This document shows, piece after piece, positions 9,744 through 19,194 of a stretch of 64,000 nt of DNA. How positions within the stretch are numbered: position 1 is the first letter of the stretch; each line of letters begins with the position of its first letter. The stretch is from positions 62,001 to 126,000 of the forward strand of contig NZ_AUMN01000003.1 in the NCBI RefSeq assembly GCF_000430705.1. The letters are read 5' to 3'. The DNA comes from Arthrobacter castelli DSM 16402 (GTDB taxonomy: Bacteria; Actinomycetota; Actinomycetes; Actinomycetales; Micrococcaceae). Under the pieces are notes generated by a model that did not search any database, had not been told where the DNA came from, and was given only the letters and a program-made list of their open reading frames with translations. The translations under genes were made by a program, and so were the position numbers.

Positions 9744-9781
9744 CACCGGCGGGGCAGCTACGTATAGATGTCCCGCCGGTG
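9744..9781. terminator. Bidirectional stem-loop between convergent operons
   Basis: A perfect 10-bp inverted repeat, CACCGGCGGG at 9744-9753 and CCCGCCGGTG at 9772-9781, separated by 18 bases. It lies directly after the rbsB-type stop and spans the stop of the convergent ABC-2 permease. There is no long T-run on either side, so the terminator role is inferred from position and stem strength. Confidence 0.6.
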
Positions 9782-10609
9782 GAACGCCGCGACGGCGAGA
9801 ATCACGAACAGCACGGCGAAGCAGGTGATGCCGGCAAAGCCGCTGCCGTCGATCCCTTCTTCAATGGCCGAGCCGTAGTGGTGGAAGACAGACAGCACCC
9901 GGGCATCTTCGAGGTCTTCGGAGAGGTTGCCAATCACGTCCAGCAGGTACATGCCCAGCAGCAGCACGCCCGGAATGGCGATTCCGAACAACCGCCGGTG
10001 GAAGATCGCGGAACAGAGCAGCGCCAACGACCCGAAGAACATGCACAAGGGCCACAGGTTGAGCACTGCGGCCGCGGCGTCGGAGAAGTCGAGGTCGACG
10101 CCGACCAGCAGCGCCGTTGACCACATCAGCAATCCGATGATGACGACGACGGCCAGCAGCGAAATGGCAACGGCCAGGAAGCTGCCGACCACCACGAGCC
10201 AACGCGGCAACGGATTGCTGAACAGCACGTCGATAGTGCCGCGCTCCTCCGCCCCGGCGATCACTGCAGACAGCGACAACATGGGAAAGAACGCCAGCGC
10301 CAGTGGTGTGACAATGCTGAAGGCCTCCGCCGACAGGAAACCCTCGATGGTTCCAATGTCGGTGATGCCCAGACCCTCGCGCATCCCTTCGGGAATAGCC
10401 GCTGTCAGGTTCTCCAGATCGGAGAAGGAGGGAAAAATCGCGACCATGGCCGCCGTGTAGAGGCCCAGTGCCAGCGACCAGCCAATCACCGCCCTGACCT
10501 GCAGTTGCAGTTGGTGGCCGATGAAGTGCACCAGCTTCGCCGCCGCCGGTACCTGGCGTCCCAAGGGCGCGGCCCCGGTGCCGGGTGCTTCGCGGTTCGC
10601 AGTGCTCAT
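9758..10609 (-). CDS. ABC-2 type transporter permease
   Basis: Integral membrane subunit of an export-type ABC system, 283 residues with about six hydrophobic segments. A cytoplasmic N-terminus of about 40 residues carries LVHFIGHQLQLQVR, a typical ABC-2 elbow helix. The EERGTIDVLFSNPLPRW coupling segment lies between TM2 and TM3. The start overlaps the ATPase stop by four bases. No binding protein is present, so export or membrane remodelling rather than import is inferred; the cargo is unknown. Confidence 0.85.
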   Translation of the reverse strand: MSTANREAPGTGAAPLGRQVPAAAKLVHFIGHQLQLQVRAVIGWSLALGLYTAAMVAIFPSFSDLENLTAAIPEGMREGLGITDIGTIEGFLSAEAFSIVTPLALAFFPMLSLSAVIAGAEERGTIDVLFSNPLPRWLVVVGSFLAVAISLLAVVVIIGLLMWSTALLVGVDLDFSDAAAAVLNLWPLCMFFGSLALLCSAIFHRRLFGIAIPGVLLLGMYLLDVIGNLSEDLEDARVLSVFHHYGSAIEEGIDGSGFAGITCFAVLFVILAVAAFHRRDIYT

Positions 10610-11520
10610 GGCATGCCCCGTTCCTGCGGATCGGCGTAGTAGGTCATGAAGATTTCCTCCAGCGGCGGCCGCTCAAAGTCGATATCAACGACTGTGTGTC
10701 TGGCCGCCAGCTTCACCACGTCGTCGTAATTTCCGTAGAGGGTGAAGGACAGCGAGTTTGAGTCGTGATCGAAGTTGTCGACACCGGCCAGGGCCGCAAA
10801 TTTGCGCATCTCCTTGTTCTTCAGCTGCCGGGCGAAGGCGATGCGGACATGGCGGAACGACTTATTGATGATTTCCGACGTCGGCTCGACCGCTGCCAGC
10901 CGCCCTCCACGAATCACCGCGATGCGGTCGCAAATCCGCTCCACCTCGCCGAGCACATGGGAGGAGAAAAAGACCGTGCGCCCCTCATCGCGGACCTCCG
11001 CGATGAGGGCCAGGAACTCTTCCCGGACCAGCGGGTCGAGACCTCCGGTGGGCTCATCCAGAATCAGCAGCTCCGGACGGTGGAACATGGCCAGCACCAG
11101 TCCCACCTTCTGCTTGTTTCCGCGGGATAAACGGCGCATCGGCCGCTTCAGGTCGGCGCCCAGCCGACCGGCCAGATGGCGCGCGTAATCGAGGGATTCC
11201 ACCCCGCGCAGCCGGGCGAAATACCGCAGCATCGCCTCGCCTGTCATCCGGTCTTCGAGGGTGAACTCACCGGGCAGATTGCCCACCCTCGAGCGAATCT
11301 GCACACTGTCCCGTCGGCTGTCGAGCCCGAAGACGCTGGCCGTGCCCGACGCCGGCCGTTGGAATCCCAGCAGGGTGCGGATCGTCGTCGTTTTACCTGC
11401 GCCGTTGGGGCCGAGGAACCCGAAGATTTCGCCGCTGTCCACCTGGAGGTCGACGTCGACAATGCCCCGGTTTTTGCCGTACGTCTTGGTCAGCTTGTCG
11501 GTTTCGATGACCGCCGCCAT
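10606..11520 (-). CDS. ABC transporter ATP-binding protein (exporter type)
   Basis: Soluble ATPase partner of the adjacent ABC-2 permease, 304 residues. Walker A is GPNGAGKTTT near residue 38. The signature loop reads LSRGNKQKVGL, the LSRGN variant common in this DrrA/CcmA-like group. Walker B is LLILDEPTGGLDP, followed by the H-loop in FFSSHVLGEVE. A C-terminal regulatory extension of about 85 residues follows. The acyl-CoA dehydrogenase lies 10 bases upstream, so these genes are probably co-transcribed. Confidence 0.92.
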   Translation of the reverse strand: MAAVIETDKLTKTYGKNRGIVDVDLQVDSGEIFGFLGPNGAGKTTTIRTLLGFQRPASGTASVFGLDSRRDSVQIRSRVGNLPGEFTLEDRMTGEAMLRYFARLRGVESLDYARHLAGRLGADLKRPMRRLSRGNKQKVGLVLAMFHRPELLILDEPTGGLDPLVREEFLALIAEVRDEGRTVFFSSHVLGEVERICDRIAVIRGGRLAAVEPTSEIINKSFRHVRIAFARQLKNKEMRKFAALAGVDNFDHDSNSLSFTLYGNYDDVVKLAARHTVVDIDFERPPLEEIFMTYYADPQERGMP

Positions 11521-11530
11521 CGGGTCCTCC

Positions 11531-13471
11531 CTAACGGTATTTGCGGTGCAGATTCTCCTTGTCGGACGGGCCGGAGACCGGTTCCGTGATCCAGGGGCCG
11601 GTGCCTTCTGACGGATCCACGATGCCCGTTTCGAGCCAGCTGTAGTTCCCCTCCAGGATCCGGCTGGACAGCTTACGGTCCGCGGTGTCGGTGTTGCGCC
11701 ACAGCTCGGTGAACAGTTGGCGGATCCGCGTCCGGGACTGGTCGCAGAAGGTGTCCGCCAATTCGTAGGCGCTCTTGGCCCGGGCGGGGTCCTGCCGGCT
11801 GATCAGGTCGGCGTGGGTGCAGGAGGCCGACATGGCGAACAGCTCCGCACCGATGTCGACGATGCGGCCCAGGAAGATCTGGCGCTGTTCGAGTTTGGCC
11901 TGCCAGCGGCCCATGCCCATGAAGGTGTTCCGCGCCAGGCGGCGGGAGGCGCGTTCGACGAACCTCAGGTGCCGGGCCAGCCGGCCAAAGTCGCCGTAGC
12001 TGCGGGGGTCCATGCCCTCGCCGGTGAGCAGCTGGGGCAGCCAGCGCCCGTAGAATCCCGAAGCCCCGGCGGCCGCCTTCAACTTGGCCGACAGCTCGGC
12101 GTCGGGGGAGGCGAGGTCACCGGCCGCCTTCAGGTGCGCGTCCACCGCTTCACGGGCGATGAGCAGATGCATGATCTCGGAGGAACCTTCGAAGATCCGG
12201 TTGATCCGCAGGTCCCGCAACAGTTGTTCGGCCGGCACCGCCCGTTCTCCCCGGGCCGCCAGCGACGCGGCCGTCTCGTAGCCGCGTCCGCCGCGGATCT
12301 GCACCAGCTCGTCGGCCACTCGATAGGACATCTCGCTGGACCACAGCTTGGCCAGCGCCGCCTCGATCCGCACGTCCTTCATCCCGCTGTCGGCCAGCGC
12401 CGCGGACAGTTCGAAGACAGCCTCCAGGGCGAACGCCGTCGCGCCGATGAAGGAGATCTTCTGCGCCACCGCCTCGTGCTTGCCCACCGGCTTGCCCCAC
12501 TGCACCCGGGCGTTGGACCATTCCCGGGCGATCTTCAGCGACCACTTGCCGCCGGCGGCGCAGATGGCGGGGATGGACAGCCGCCCGGTGTTCAGCGTGG
12601 TCAGCGCGATTTTCAGCCCGTGCCCTTCGGCGCCCAGCCGATTGTCGACCGGGACGCGGACATCGTGGAACCGGGTCACGCCGTTCTCGATGCCCTTGAG
12701 CCCCATAAAGGTGTTCCGGTTCTCCACCGTCATGCCGTCCGCGTCGGCCTCGACGACGAAGGCGGAGATCCCGCCCTTGCCGCCGTCGTGCGGTGGAACC
12801 TTTGCCATCACCACCACCAGTTCGGCTATGACGCCGTTGGTGGTCCACAGCTTGGAGCCGTTAATCAGGTAGGCCGAGCCGTCCTCGGTCGGCGTCGCCG
12901 TCGCGTTCATCCGCGCCGGGTCCGAGCCGACGTCAGGCTCGGTGAGCAGGAATGCGGTGACCGACCCGGCGGCGCACCGGGGCAGGTACTCGCGCTTCTG
13001 GGCTTCGGTGCCGAAGACCTTCACCGGCTCCGGCACCCCAATGGACTGGTGGGCCGAGGCCAGCGCCCCGAAGCTGGGATGGACGGAACTGAGCAGCATC
13101 AGCGCCCGACCGTAGTAGGTCAGCGACAGCCCCAGGCCGCCGTACTCCTTGGGGATCTTCATCCCGAATACGCCGAGTTCCGCCAGGCCGTTAAGGTACT
13201 CGTCCGGGATCTTCGCTTCACGTTCAATCCGTGCGCTGTCCAAGGTCCGGCAATACGTGTCCAGCTGAGCCAGGAACTCCTCACCTTCGGCCCGCTCGTC
13301 CGCCGTTGGCGTCGGATGCGGATGGATCAGGGACAGATCGAAGTCGCCCAGGTACAGCCCCTTGGCGAAACTGGGCTTGCTCCATTCGGTTTCCCTCGCC
13401 GCCTCCGCCGTTTCCCGGGCAGCGCGCTCGCTGACGTGGCCGTCGGTTTGGTGTGCGGTCTCGGCGCTCAT
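11531..13471 (-). CDS. Acyl-CoA dehydrogenase, large (FadE-like)
   Basis: Flavin-dependent dehydrogenase for the first step of fatty-acyl beta-oxidation, 646 residues. That is about 250 longer than short-chain ACADs and similar to very-long-chain types. The N-terminal helical domain carries GLAELGVFGMKIPKEYGG. The middle domain has FLLTEPDVGSDPARM and KLWTTNG. The helical domain ends with RIFEGSSEIMHLLIAREAV, which contains the conserved FEG..E region. A C-terminal extension of about 200 residues follows. The ATG is preceded by AAGGGGG at good spacing. Its neighbours are an acyl-CoA ligase and an exporter. Confidence 0.9.
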   Translation of the reverse strand: MSAETAHQTDGHVSERAARETAEAARETEWSKPSFAKGLYLGDFDLSLIHPHPTPTADERAEGEEFLAQLDTYCRTLDSARIEREAKIPDEYLNGLAELGVFGMKIPKEYGGLGLSLTYYGRALMLLSSVHPSFGALASAHQSIGVPEPVKVFGTEAQKREYLPRCAAGSVTAFLLTEPDVGSDPARMNATATPTEDGSAYLINGSKLWTTNGVIAELVVVMAKVPPHDGGKGGISAFVVEADADGMTVENRNTFMGLKGIENGVTRFHDVRVPVDNRLGAEGHGLKIALTTLNTGRLSIPAICAAGGKWSLKIAREWSNARVQWGKPVGKHEAVAQKISFIGATAFALEAVFELSAALADSGMKDVRIEAALAKLWSSEMSYRVADELVQIRGGRGYETAASLAARGERAVPAEQLLRDLRINRIFEGSSEIMHLLIAREAVDAHLKAAGDLASPDAELSAKLKAAAGASGFYGRWLPQLLTGEGMDPRSYGDFGRLARHLRFVERASRRLARNTFMGMGRWQAKLEQRQIFLGRIVDIGAELFAMSASCTHADLISRQDPARAKSAYELADTFCDQSRTRIRQLFTELWRNTDTADRKLSSRILEGNYSWLETGIVDPSEGTGPWITEPVSGPSDKENLHRKYR

Positions 13472-13609
13472 GGCAACCCCCTTGTGGCGGGCCCGTCGCG
13501 GTCCGTCAGACCCTACGCTTAATCCATATGCTACTCGCGGGTAACCGGAAAGACGAGGGGTCGGAGCGCCAGCGGGAGGTTCCGCCGGGATGCCCCTTGG
13601 ACGCGCCGC

Positions 13610-15232
13610 TCAGCCGCCGAACTGCTGCCGGAGCAGGAACCGCTGGATCTTGCCGCTCGGCGTCTTGGGCAGCTCGCTGACAAAATGCACGGTGCGCGGG
13701 TAGGCGTGCGCGGCGTATTGCTTCTTGACCAGTTGCTGCAGATCCGTCTCCAGTTCGGTGTTCTGCTGCCCGCCTTGCGCCGCGGCGCTGGCCAGCACCA
13801 CGCAGGCTTCCAGCCGCTCGCCGCGCAATTCATCGGGCACGCCGATCACGGCCACCTCCGCCACCGCGGGGTGGGTGGACATCACCGACTCGACCTCGAA
13901 CGGGCCGATCCGGTACCCGGCCATGATCACGACGTCGTCGTCGCGGGAGGAGAAGAAAAAGAAACCGTCCTCGTCCACCCGGCCGCTGTCTCCGGTGATG
14001 TACCAACGGCCGTCGGCACTGTACCGGTCGGCGGTCTTCTCCGGTTCTCCGGTGTAGCCGGCAAACCACATCAGCGTGCTGGAGGGCACGTCGATGGCGA
14101 CCCGGCCGGTGGTGCCGGGTTCGGCAGGTTTGTCCGACTCCATCTCCAGCACCGCGGTGGTGTAACCGGGCATCGGCTGGCCCATGGAACCGGGCCGCAG
14201 TTCCGTGCGGATCTCGTCGTGCCAGCCGTTGACGATGCACATGCCCATCTCGGTCTGGCCATAGTGGTCGCGGATTTCGGTGCCAAGGTGCCGCCGCGAC
14301 CATTCAATCGTGTCGGCATCGAGCGGTTCACCCGCACTGGAGGCGCGCCGCAGCGCCAGCCCCTTGCCGCCGTCGGGCCTCGCCGCACGCATGGTGCGGA
14401 AGATAGTGGGGGCGGCGGCGAAGTTGGTGATCCGGAACTTTTCCAGCACCCGCCACGCCAGTTCCGGGTCGAAACCGGTCGTCAGCAGCAGGCTGGTGCG
14501 GCCGGCGTAGAGCGGTCCGAGGATGCCGTAGTAGAGACCGTACGCCCAGCCCGGGTCGGCCGCGTTCCAGAAGATATCGTCGGCGGCCACGTCGAGCCCG
14601 TAGTGCATATATGCCTCGAAGGCGACCAATGCGCTGACCGGAACCGGGACGCCTTTGGGGCTGCCGGTGGTGCCGGAGGTGAAGATTTCCACCAGCGGAT
14701 CGGCAAGCGTCAACGAAGCCGGCGGGAAGCCCGGCGCATGCGAATCGAGCAGCGGATCCAGGGACAGTTCACTATCCGACGGTTCGGCCTCCCCACCTGC
14801 AATAATCAGCTGCAGGTCCAGCTCTTCGGCCAGCCCGTCATCGATCAGCTTGTTCCGCTGGCCGGCATCGACGACGACGACGGCGGCCCCGCTGCGCTCG
14901 ACCCGCACCCTGATGGCCTCGCTGGCGAAGGCGGTGAAGAGCGGAACGTGCACGGCGCCCAGGCGCCACAGCCCCATCAGCACCACGACCAGATTGGCGC
15001 TCTTGCCCATCAACGTGGCCACCCGGTCGCCGGGTTTCACCCCCAACGCTTCGAACGCCGCCGCTGCCTGCTCCGACCGGTCCTGCAGCCAGGCGTAGGA
15101 CAGCTCCGTGGCGTTGAGGTCGGCGTCGACGATGGTGAAGGCGCTCGCCGCCGGGTCGTGCCGATCGCATAACAGGTCTGCGGGAACCAGGGTTGCAGCT
15201 GGCTGGCCTTTCGGTTGAAGAGGTGCCGACAT
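13610..15232 (-). CDS. AMP-dependent acyl-CoA synthetase
   Basis: Adenylate-forming ligase, 540 residues, activating a carboxylic acid to its CoA thioester. The phosphate-binding loop is EIFTSGTTGSPKGVP near residue 190. A later motif reads DHYGQTEMG, and the hinge follows YITGDSGRVDEDGFF. The catalytic lysine lies in LPKTPSGKIQRFLLRQQF at the C-terminus. The length and the FWNAADPGWAYG segment resemble medium-chain or acetyl-CoA-synthetase-like enzymes. It lies 138 bases upstream of the acyl-CoA dehydrogenase on the same strand, a logical substrate supplier. Confidence 0.9.
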   Translation of the reverse strand: MSAPLQPKGQPAATLVPADLLCDRHDPAASAFTIVDADLNATELSYAWLQDRSEQAAAAFEALGVKPGDRVATLMGKSANLVVVLMGLWRLGAVHVPLFTAFASEAIRVRVERSGAAVVVVDAGQRNKLIDDGLAEELDLQLIIAGGEAEPSDSELSLDPLLDSHAPGFPPASLTLADPLVEIFTSGTTGSPKGVPVPVSALVAFEAYMHYGLDVAADDIFWNAADPGWAYGLYYGILGPLYAGRTSLLLTTGFDPELAWRVLEKFRITNFAAAPTIFRTMRAARPDGGKGLALRRASSAGEPLDADTIEWSRRHLGTEIRDHYGQTEMGMCIVNGWHDEIRTELRPGSMGQPMPGYTTAVLEMESDKPAEPGTTGRVAIDVPSSTLMWFAGYTGEPEKTADRYSADGRWYITGDSGRVDEDGFFFFSSRDDDVVIMAGYRIGPFEVESVMSTHPAVAEVAVIGVPDELRGERLEACVVLASAAAQGGQQNTELETDLQQLVKKQYAAHAYPRTVHFVSELPKTPSGKIQRFLLRQQFGG

Positions 15233-15327
15233 AAACCGCTCCGTCCTGCTCGGGTGGCGGCCGGTGGGACAAAGACCGCTACGTGGAATCTATCGCGCCG
15301 ATGGCCGGAGGGGAAGCAGGGCTTTAC

Positions 15328-15798
15328 TCAACAGTGGAATGAAGCATCCACCAGCCAAAGACTGGCAGCGATATACGCGAAAGGGGAGACCCACAGGCCC
15401 ACCACCCACGGCCATGGGCGGGGCGTGCGGAGACTGGCCATCGCCCCGGCGAGACCGACGGCGGTGGCGGCAGCGGCAGGGACCATTACGGCGGTCAACC
15501 CCACCGGCGTGCACAACGGGATCAGCAGCCAGACCACGGAACCGCCCAGCAGAACCGCACCTTGGGACAAGAGGGCCAATAATGCCGGAAACCACAGACC
15601 GGCCAGCGCCAGTGCCGACCAGCTCGCGGCCGCCAGTCGGGACGTCCGGGGCCACAGCGTCGGCCGGACCCGGTAGGCGGCCAGCGGCACCAGGATCAGC
15701 GAGGCGACGAACCCCAGCAGTGGAATGCTGAAGGCCACCAGCGCCGGAAGGCTCAGCAGTGCGACACGGCCCACCGTCCGGAAAGATACGGTGCCCAT
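15328..15798 (-). CDS. Small integral membrane protein, function unknown
   Basis: A 156-residue protein made almost entirely of hydrophobic helices, probably four, with short Arg/Pro linkers (YRVRPTLWPRTSR; RTPRPWPW). A clear ribosome binding site (AGGGGA) precedes the ATG at 15798. I recognise no family. It is divergent from the broken FGE-domain gene and separated from the acyl-CoA ligase by 95 bases. The reading frame is well formed with normal codon use for the region, so it is probably expressed. Confidence 0.65.
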   Translation of the reverse strand: MGTVSFRTVGRVALLSLPALVAFSIPLLGFVASLILVPLAAYRVRPTLWPRTSRLAAASWSALALAGLWFPALLALLSQGAVLLGGSVVWLLIPLCTPVGLTAVMVPAAAATAVGLAGAMASLRTPRPWPWVVGLWVSPFAYIAASLWLVDASFHC

Positions 15799-15862
15799 AT
15801 CGTCCCCTTCATTCCCGAAGCCGCTCGGTTATCAGTGTATGCCTCTCCGTCATACTGAAAAC

Positions 15863-16297
15863 ATGCTCCCGGTCCCGATTCCCGCTGGCGCCATTGAGCT
15901 GCGTGATGCGCGGTCCGGGACAGCCCGCCACGTCACGCTGCGCCCCTTCCGGATCGGACAAACCCAAGTGACGCAAGGCGACTGGGCCGCGGTGGCGTCC
16001 GGCGCCCCCGGCCAACCCGCCGAATCCACCGGAGCCGCGCACCGGGAACCGGAAATCCCGGTTCATGCTGTGACCTGGTTCGACGCGGTGCAATGGTGCA
16101 ATGCTGCCTCAGTAGCATCCGGAATCGCCCCGGCCTACCGGATCCGCGGACGGGAAGTGACCTGGGACGTCAGTTCGGACGGCTTCCGGCTGCCCACCGA
16201 GGCGGAGTGGGAATGGTGCTGGGACTACGCCGACATCGCACGCTACGCCGATTATCGAAGCCTCCGTGGAGGTGGCTGGATGGTCGGCCGAGGCTGA
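15863..16297 (+). pseudogene. FGE-sulfatase (SUMF1) domain gene with internal deletion
   Basis: The first 100 residues match the formylglycine-generating-enzyme/SUMF1 fold: FRIGQTQVTQGDWAAV, HAVTWFDAVQWCN, then FRLPTEAEWE. Normally a stretch of roughly 50 residues follows before GNVWEWCWD. Here TEAEWE runs straight into WCWDYAD, so the middle of the domain is missing. The end RSLRGGGWM should continue into the final conserved CRxxxR region but stops after five residues. I infer an internal deletion plus a truncated or shifted 3' end. It is unlikely to make an active protein. Confidence 0.65.
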
Positions 16298-16370
16298 CCG
16301 GGCCCGCGCCGACATTCAGGGCGCTCTTCCCATGGGCTGGACGCCGCTGCGCGGTCTATCGTGAACCGGT

Positions 16371-16988
16371 ATGGAAAAGATTGACCTCGCGAAGCTGCAT
16401 CGCGCCTACTACAGCCCGCCCGCCTCGCCTGTCCTGAAAAACTTCGGACCGGTGCCATACATTGCGATCGATGGGCGGGGTGCACCCGGCGGGCCCGCCC
16501 ACAACGCCGCAATCGGTGCTCAATACCCGGTTGCCTACGCCGCGAAATTTGCCGCCAAGGCGCAAGGGCGTGACTTCGTCGTCGCCAAGCAAGAAGGCTT
16601 ATGGTGGTTCGACGCCGGCGAGAAGCGGCCAGCCGCGCAGGTCCCACGCGAACAATGGAACTGGACGCTGCTGATCCGGGTTCCGGACTATATCGATGCG
16701 GCAGCCTTAAGCCGTGCGACGGCGGCCGCCGCGTCGAAGAAGCCAGAGCTGGAATCCATCGAGCAGGTCTACTTCAAGGAACTGGACGAGGGCGATTGCG
16801 TGCAAATGATGCATCACGGCCCGTTCGAAGATGAACCGCAGACGGTTGCGGCAATGAATGAGTTCATGGCGAACCGGGGGCTCGAGTACAACGGCGACCA
16901 TCACGAGATCTACCTGACCGACATCAGGCGGACCCCCGCCGCCAAATGGCGCACCGTGCTCCGCTACCCGGTTAGATCCCGACAATGA
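16371..16988 (+). CDS. GyrI-like small-molecule-binding domain protein
   Basis: A 205-residue soluble protein of the GyrI-like/SOUL-type ligand-binding superfamily. Recognisable parts are GPVPYIAIDGRGAPGG near the N-terminus, the LLIRVPDYID strand and the C-terminal YNGDHHEIYLTDIRRTP block, followed by a TVLRYPV end. No DNA-binding domain is attached. Stand-alone members usually bind hydrophobic cations or drugs, but the ligand here is unknown. There is no obvious ribosome binding site before the ATG, so leaderless translation is possible. Confidence 0.8.
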   Translation: MEKIDLAKLHRAYYSPPASPVLKNFGPVPYIAIDGRGAPGGPAHNAAIGAQYPVAYAAKFAAKAQGRDFVVAKQEGLWWFDAGEKRPAAQVPREQWNWTLLIRVPDYIDAAALSRATAAAASKKPELESIEQVYFKELDEGDCVQMMHHGPFEDEPQTVAAMNEFMANRGLEYNGDHHEIYLTDIRRTPAAKWRTVLRYPVRSRQ

Positions 16989-16999
16989 GTGGCGGCCAT

Positions 17000-18307
17000 T
17001 CAGCCCAGTAGCCGCACGTGCTCCGGATTCAGCTCGGCAACGTTCTTCACGCCCAGCAGCTGCATGGTGCGGGCGGCCTGGGTCGCCAGCAGTTCGATGG
17101 TCCGGTCGACGCCGGTGCGTCCGCCGGCCATCAGCCCGTACAGGTACGCCCGGCCGACGAGGGTGAAGTCCGCTCCGAGCGCCAGGGCGGCGACGACATC
17201 CCCGCCGCTCATGATGCCGGTGTCCAGGATGATGTCGGTCTTGCCCTTCAACTCCGCGGCGACCTCGGGCAGCAGATGCAGCGGAATCGGCGCCCGATCC
17301 AGCTGCCGACCCCCATGGTTGGACAGCACGATGCCGTCGGCGCCGTGCTCGACCGCTTTCCTGGCGTCGTCGACCGTTTGAATGCCCTTGACCACCAGCT
17401 TGCCCTTCCAGACTTCCCGCAGCCAGTCCAGGTCCTGGTAGGTGAGCGTAGGGTCGAACATCGAGTTGATCAGATCGGCCACGGTGCCGGAGTAACGGGA
17501 CAGCGAGGCGAAGGCCAGCGGTTCGTGGGTGAGGAAATTGAACCACCACGCCGGCCGGTACGAGGCGTCCAGAACGGTCTTGGCCGTCAGCGCCGGCGGG
17601 ATCGTCATCCCATTGCGGACATCGCGCAGCCGGGCGCCGGCCACGGACGTATCCACCGTGACCATCAAGGTATCGTAGCCGGCCACGGCCGCCCGGTTGA
17701 TCAGCTCGATGGACTTATCCCGGTCGGTCCACAGGTAGAGCTGGAACCAGTTGCGGCCGTTCGGGGCGGCCGCGGCCACATCCTCGATGGACGCCGTGCC
17801 CATAGTGGAGAGGGTGTACGGAATGCCCGCTTCCTGGGCCGCCTGCGATCCGGCGTATTCACCTTCGGACTGCATCATTCTGGTGAAGCCGGTCGGGGCG
17901 ATCCCGAACGGCAACGCCGATGAAGCCCCCAGCACGTCAGTGCCCAGGTTCACCGTTGACACGTCCCGCAGCACGCCCGGGCGGAACTCCAGATCCTTGA
18001 ACGAATCCCGCGCCCGGGTCAGCGTGATCTCTTCTTCGGCGGCGCCATCGGTGTAGTCGAAGGCGGCCTTCGGGGTGCGGCGCTTGGCGATCGCGCGCAG
18101 GTCCGCAATGGTGTTCGCCTTGGCCACCCGGTTGCGCGCCGTGGGCAGCTTTGGCGCCTTGAACTGCATCAGCGGCGCCAGGTCGGCGGCCTTGGGGATC
18201 CTGCGGCGCAGCGCATCGGGCACTTTAGCGGCGGCGGACGACGACGTCGGCGCCGCACCTGTCCGGGCGGGCTGGGGCTGCTGGTCGGCTGATGTCTGCT
18301 CGGTCAT
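17000..18307 (-). CDS. FMN-dependent alpha-hydroxy-acid dehydrogenase (LldD/lactate oxidase family)
   Basis: A 435-residue flavoenzyme that oxidises a 2-hydroxy acid such as L-lactate. Family marks are [14 protein letters not shown] (FMN-binding Tyr region), [18 protein letters not shown], the active-site lysine in [13 protein letters not shown] and [16 protein letters not shown] with the catalytic His-Gly-Gly-Arg. The end [19 protein letters not shown] binds the FMN phosphate. I start it at 18307, behind AAGAGGA; upstream in-frame codons run into the operator region. It is divergent from a FadR-type regulator. The rhamnose pathway nearby produces lactate, a possible metabolic link. Confidence 0.9.
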   Translation of the reverse strand: MTEQTSADQQPQPARTGAAPTSSSAAAKVPDALRRRIPKAADLAPLMQFKAPKLPTARNRVAKANTIADLRAIAKRRTPKAAFDYTDGAAEEEITLTRARDSFKDLEFRPGVLRDVSTVNLGTDVLGASSALPFGIAPTGFTRMMQSEGEYAGSQAAQEAGIPYTLSTMGTASIEDVAAAAPNGRNWFQLYLWTDRDKSIELINRAAVAGYDTLMVTVDTSVAGARLRDVRNGMTIPPALTAKTVLDASYRPAWWFNFLTHEPLAFASLSRYSGTVADLINSMFDPTLTYQDLDWLREVWKGKLVVKGIQTVDDARKAVEHGADGIVLSNHGGRQLDRAPIPLHLLPEVAAELKGKTDIILDTGIMSGGDVVAALALGADFTLVGRAYLYGLMAGGRTGVDRTIELLATQAARTMQLLGVKNVAELNPEHVRLLG

Positions 18308-18336
18308 GACGATCCTCTTCTGACGCAGGAAATCCA

Positions 18337-18407
18337 TGGTTGGACCACAAGTGTTGCCTAGACCATATGCCATGTGGTTGGACCACATCAAGTATGGTTG
18401 CAACCAT
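18337..18407. promoter_or_regulatory. GntR/FadR-type operator array
   Basis: TGGTTGGACCA occurs at 18337-18347 and again at 18375-18385. Both fit the FadR-subfamily consensus TGGTnnnACCA. A third site, the perfect 14-bp palindrome ATGGTTGCAACCAT at 18394-18407, overlaps the start codon of the regulator. The array fills the gap between the divergent hydroxy-acid dehydrogenase and the GntR gene, so it probably serves both promoters. Confidence 0.8.
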
Positions 18408-19107
18408 GAAAGCACACCAGATGGTCCTTGGCTGGGTGGAACAGGAAATCGCCGAAGACCGGCTCCGGATCGGTCAGCGCCTGCCCGCGGAGCGCACCAT
18501 CGCAGAACAACTGCAGGTATCGCGAACCTCCGTACGGGAAGCCATCCGCGTGCTCGAGGCCATGGGAATCGTGCGATCCGGGGTGGGATCAGGGCCCGAC
18601 GCCGGGACGCTGGTCATTGCCGACCCGTCGGCCCCCTTCACCTCGGCCATGCGGCTGCACTTCGCCACCTCGCATTTGCCTGCAGGCGACATTGTCCAAA
18701 CCCGCCTGCTGCTGGAATCCTGGGCCGTGGAACACGCCGACCCCGCGTCGGCCTCTTTGGAATCCGCGCATGCCCTGCTGGAGGCTATGGACGAGCCGAA
18801 CGTCGATGCAGAACGGTTCCACCAGCTCGACGCCGAATTCCACGTTGCCCTGTCCCAGGCGGCGGGAAACGTGCTGATCAGCACCATGATGGGATCACTG
18901 CGCGACGCCATCAACCAGTACACACTCGACCTGATCGTCAACCTGCCCGACTGGTCCGCCACCGCCACCAGGCTCCGGGCTGAACATCACGGTATCTACG
19001 ACGCCGTGATGGCAGGGGAGGCAAGACTCGCCTCGGAGCTGGTCGCCGCGCATATCGAGGGTTACTACCGGGAGGCCGGTATCCCTCCGCGGGAAGCCGC
19101 CCAGTAA
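18406..19107 (+). CDS. GntR-family regulator, FadR subfamily
   Basis: A 233-residue transcription factor. The N-terminal winged helix-turn-helix is clear ([19 protein letters not shown], then [16 protein letters not shown]). It is followed by an all-helical FCD ligand-binding domain ([46 protein letters not shown]) with the usual metal-binding Asp/His positions. The gene is divergent from the hydroxy-acid dehydrogenase, so regulation of that gene by a 2-hydroxy acid is the simplest reading. The ATG at 18406 gives the standard N-terminus but has no ribosome binding site, and it sits in an operator palindrome. Confidence 0.88.
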   Translation: MKAHQMVLGWVEQEIAEDRLRIGQRLPAERTIAEQLQVSRTSVREAIRVLEAMGIVRSGVGSGPDAGTLVIADPSAPFTSAMRLHFATSHLPAGDIVQTRLLLESWAVEHADPASASLESAHALLEAMDEPNVDAERFHQLDAEFHVALSQAAGNVLISTMMGSLRDAINQYTLDLIVNLPDWSATATRLRAEHHGIYDAVMAGEARLASELVAAHIEGYYREAGIPPREAAQ

Positions 19108-19194
19108 CACCTCAAATTGGTCGGTTATTGACGCATTCCTGAATGTCCAGCGGGGCGCAGGTGGGTGACGTCGGTTGCGACAGATGCACGATTT

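Noticed and set aside
11717-13522. 601-codon open frame on the plus strand opposite the large acyl-CoA dehydrogenase
   Set aside because: It is an antisense shadow of a high-GC gene: Gly/Arg/Pro/His-rich, no domain, no ribosome binding site; the minus-strand frame has clear ACAD motifs.
13685-15172. 495-codon plus-strand frame opposite the acyl-CoA synthetase
   Set aside because: Low-complexity shadow translation with no recognisable motif; the opposite strand carries all adenylation motifs.
18308-18415. Longer N-terminus for the hydroxy-acid dehydrogenase
   Set aside because: The extension runs through the GntR operator array and start codon, and 18307 has a good ribosome binding site.
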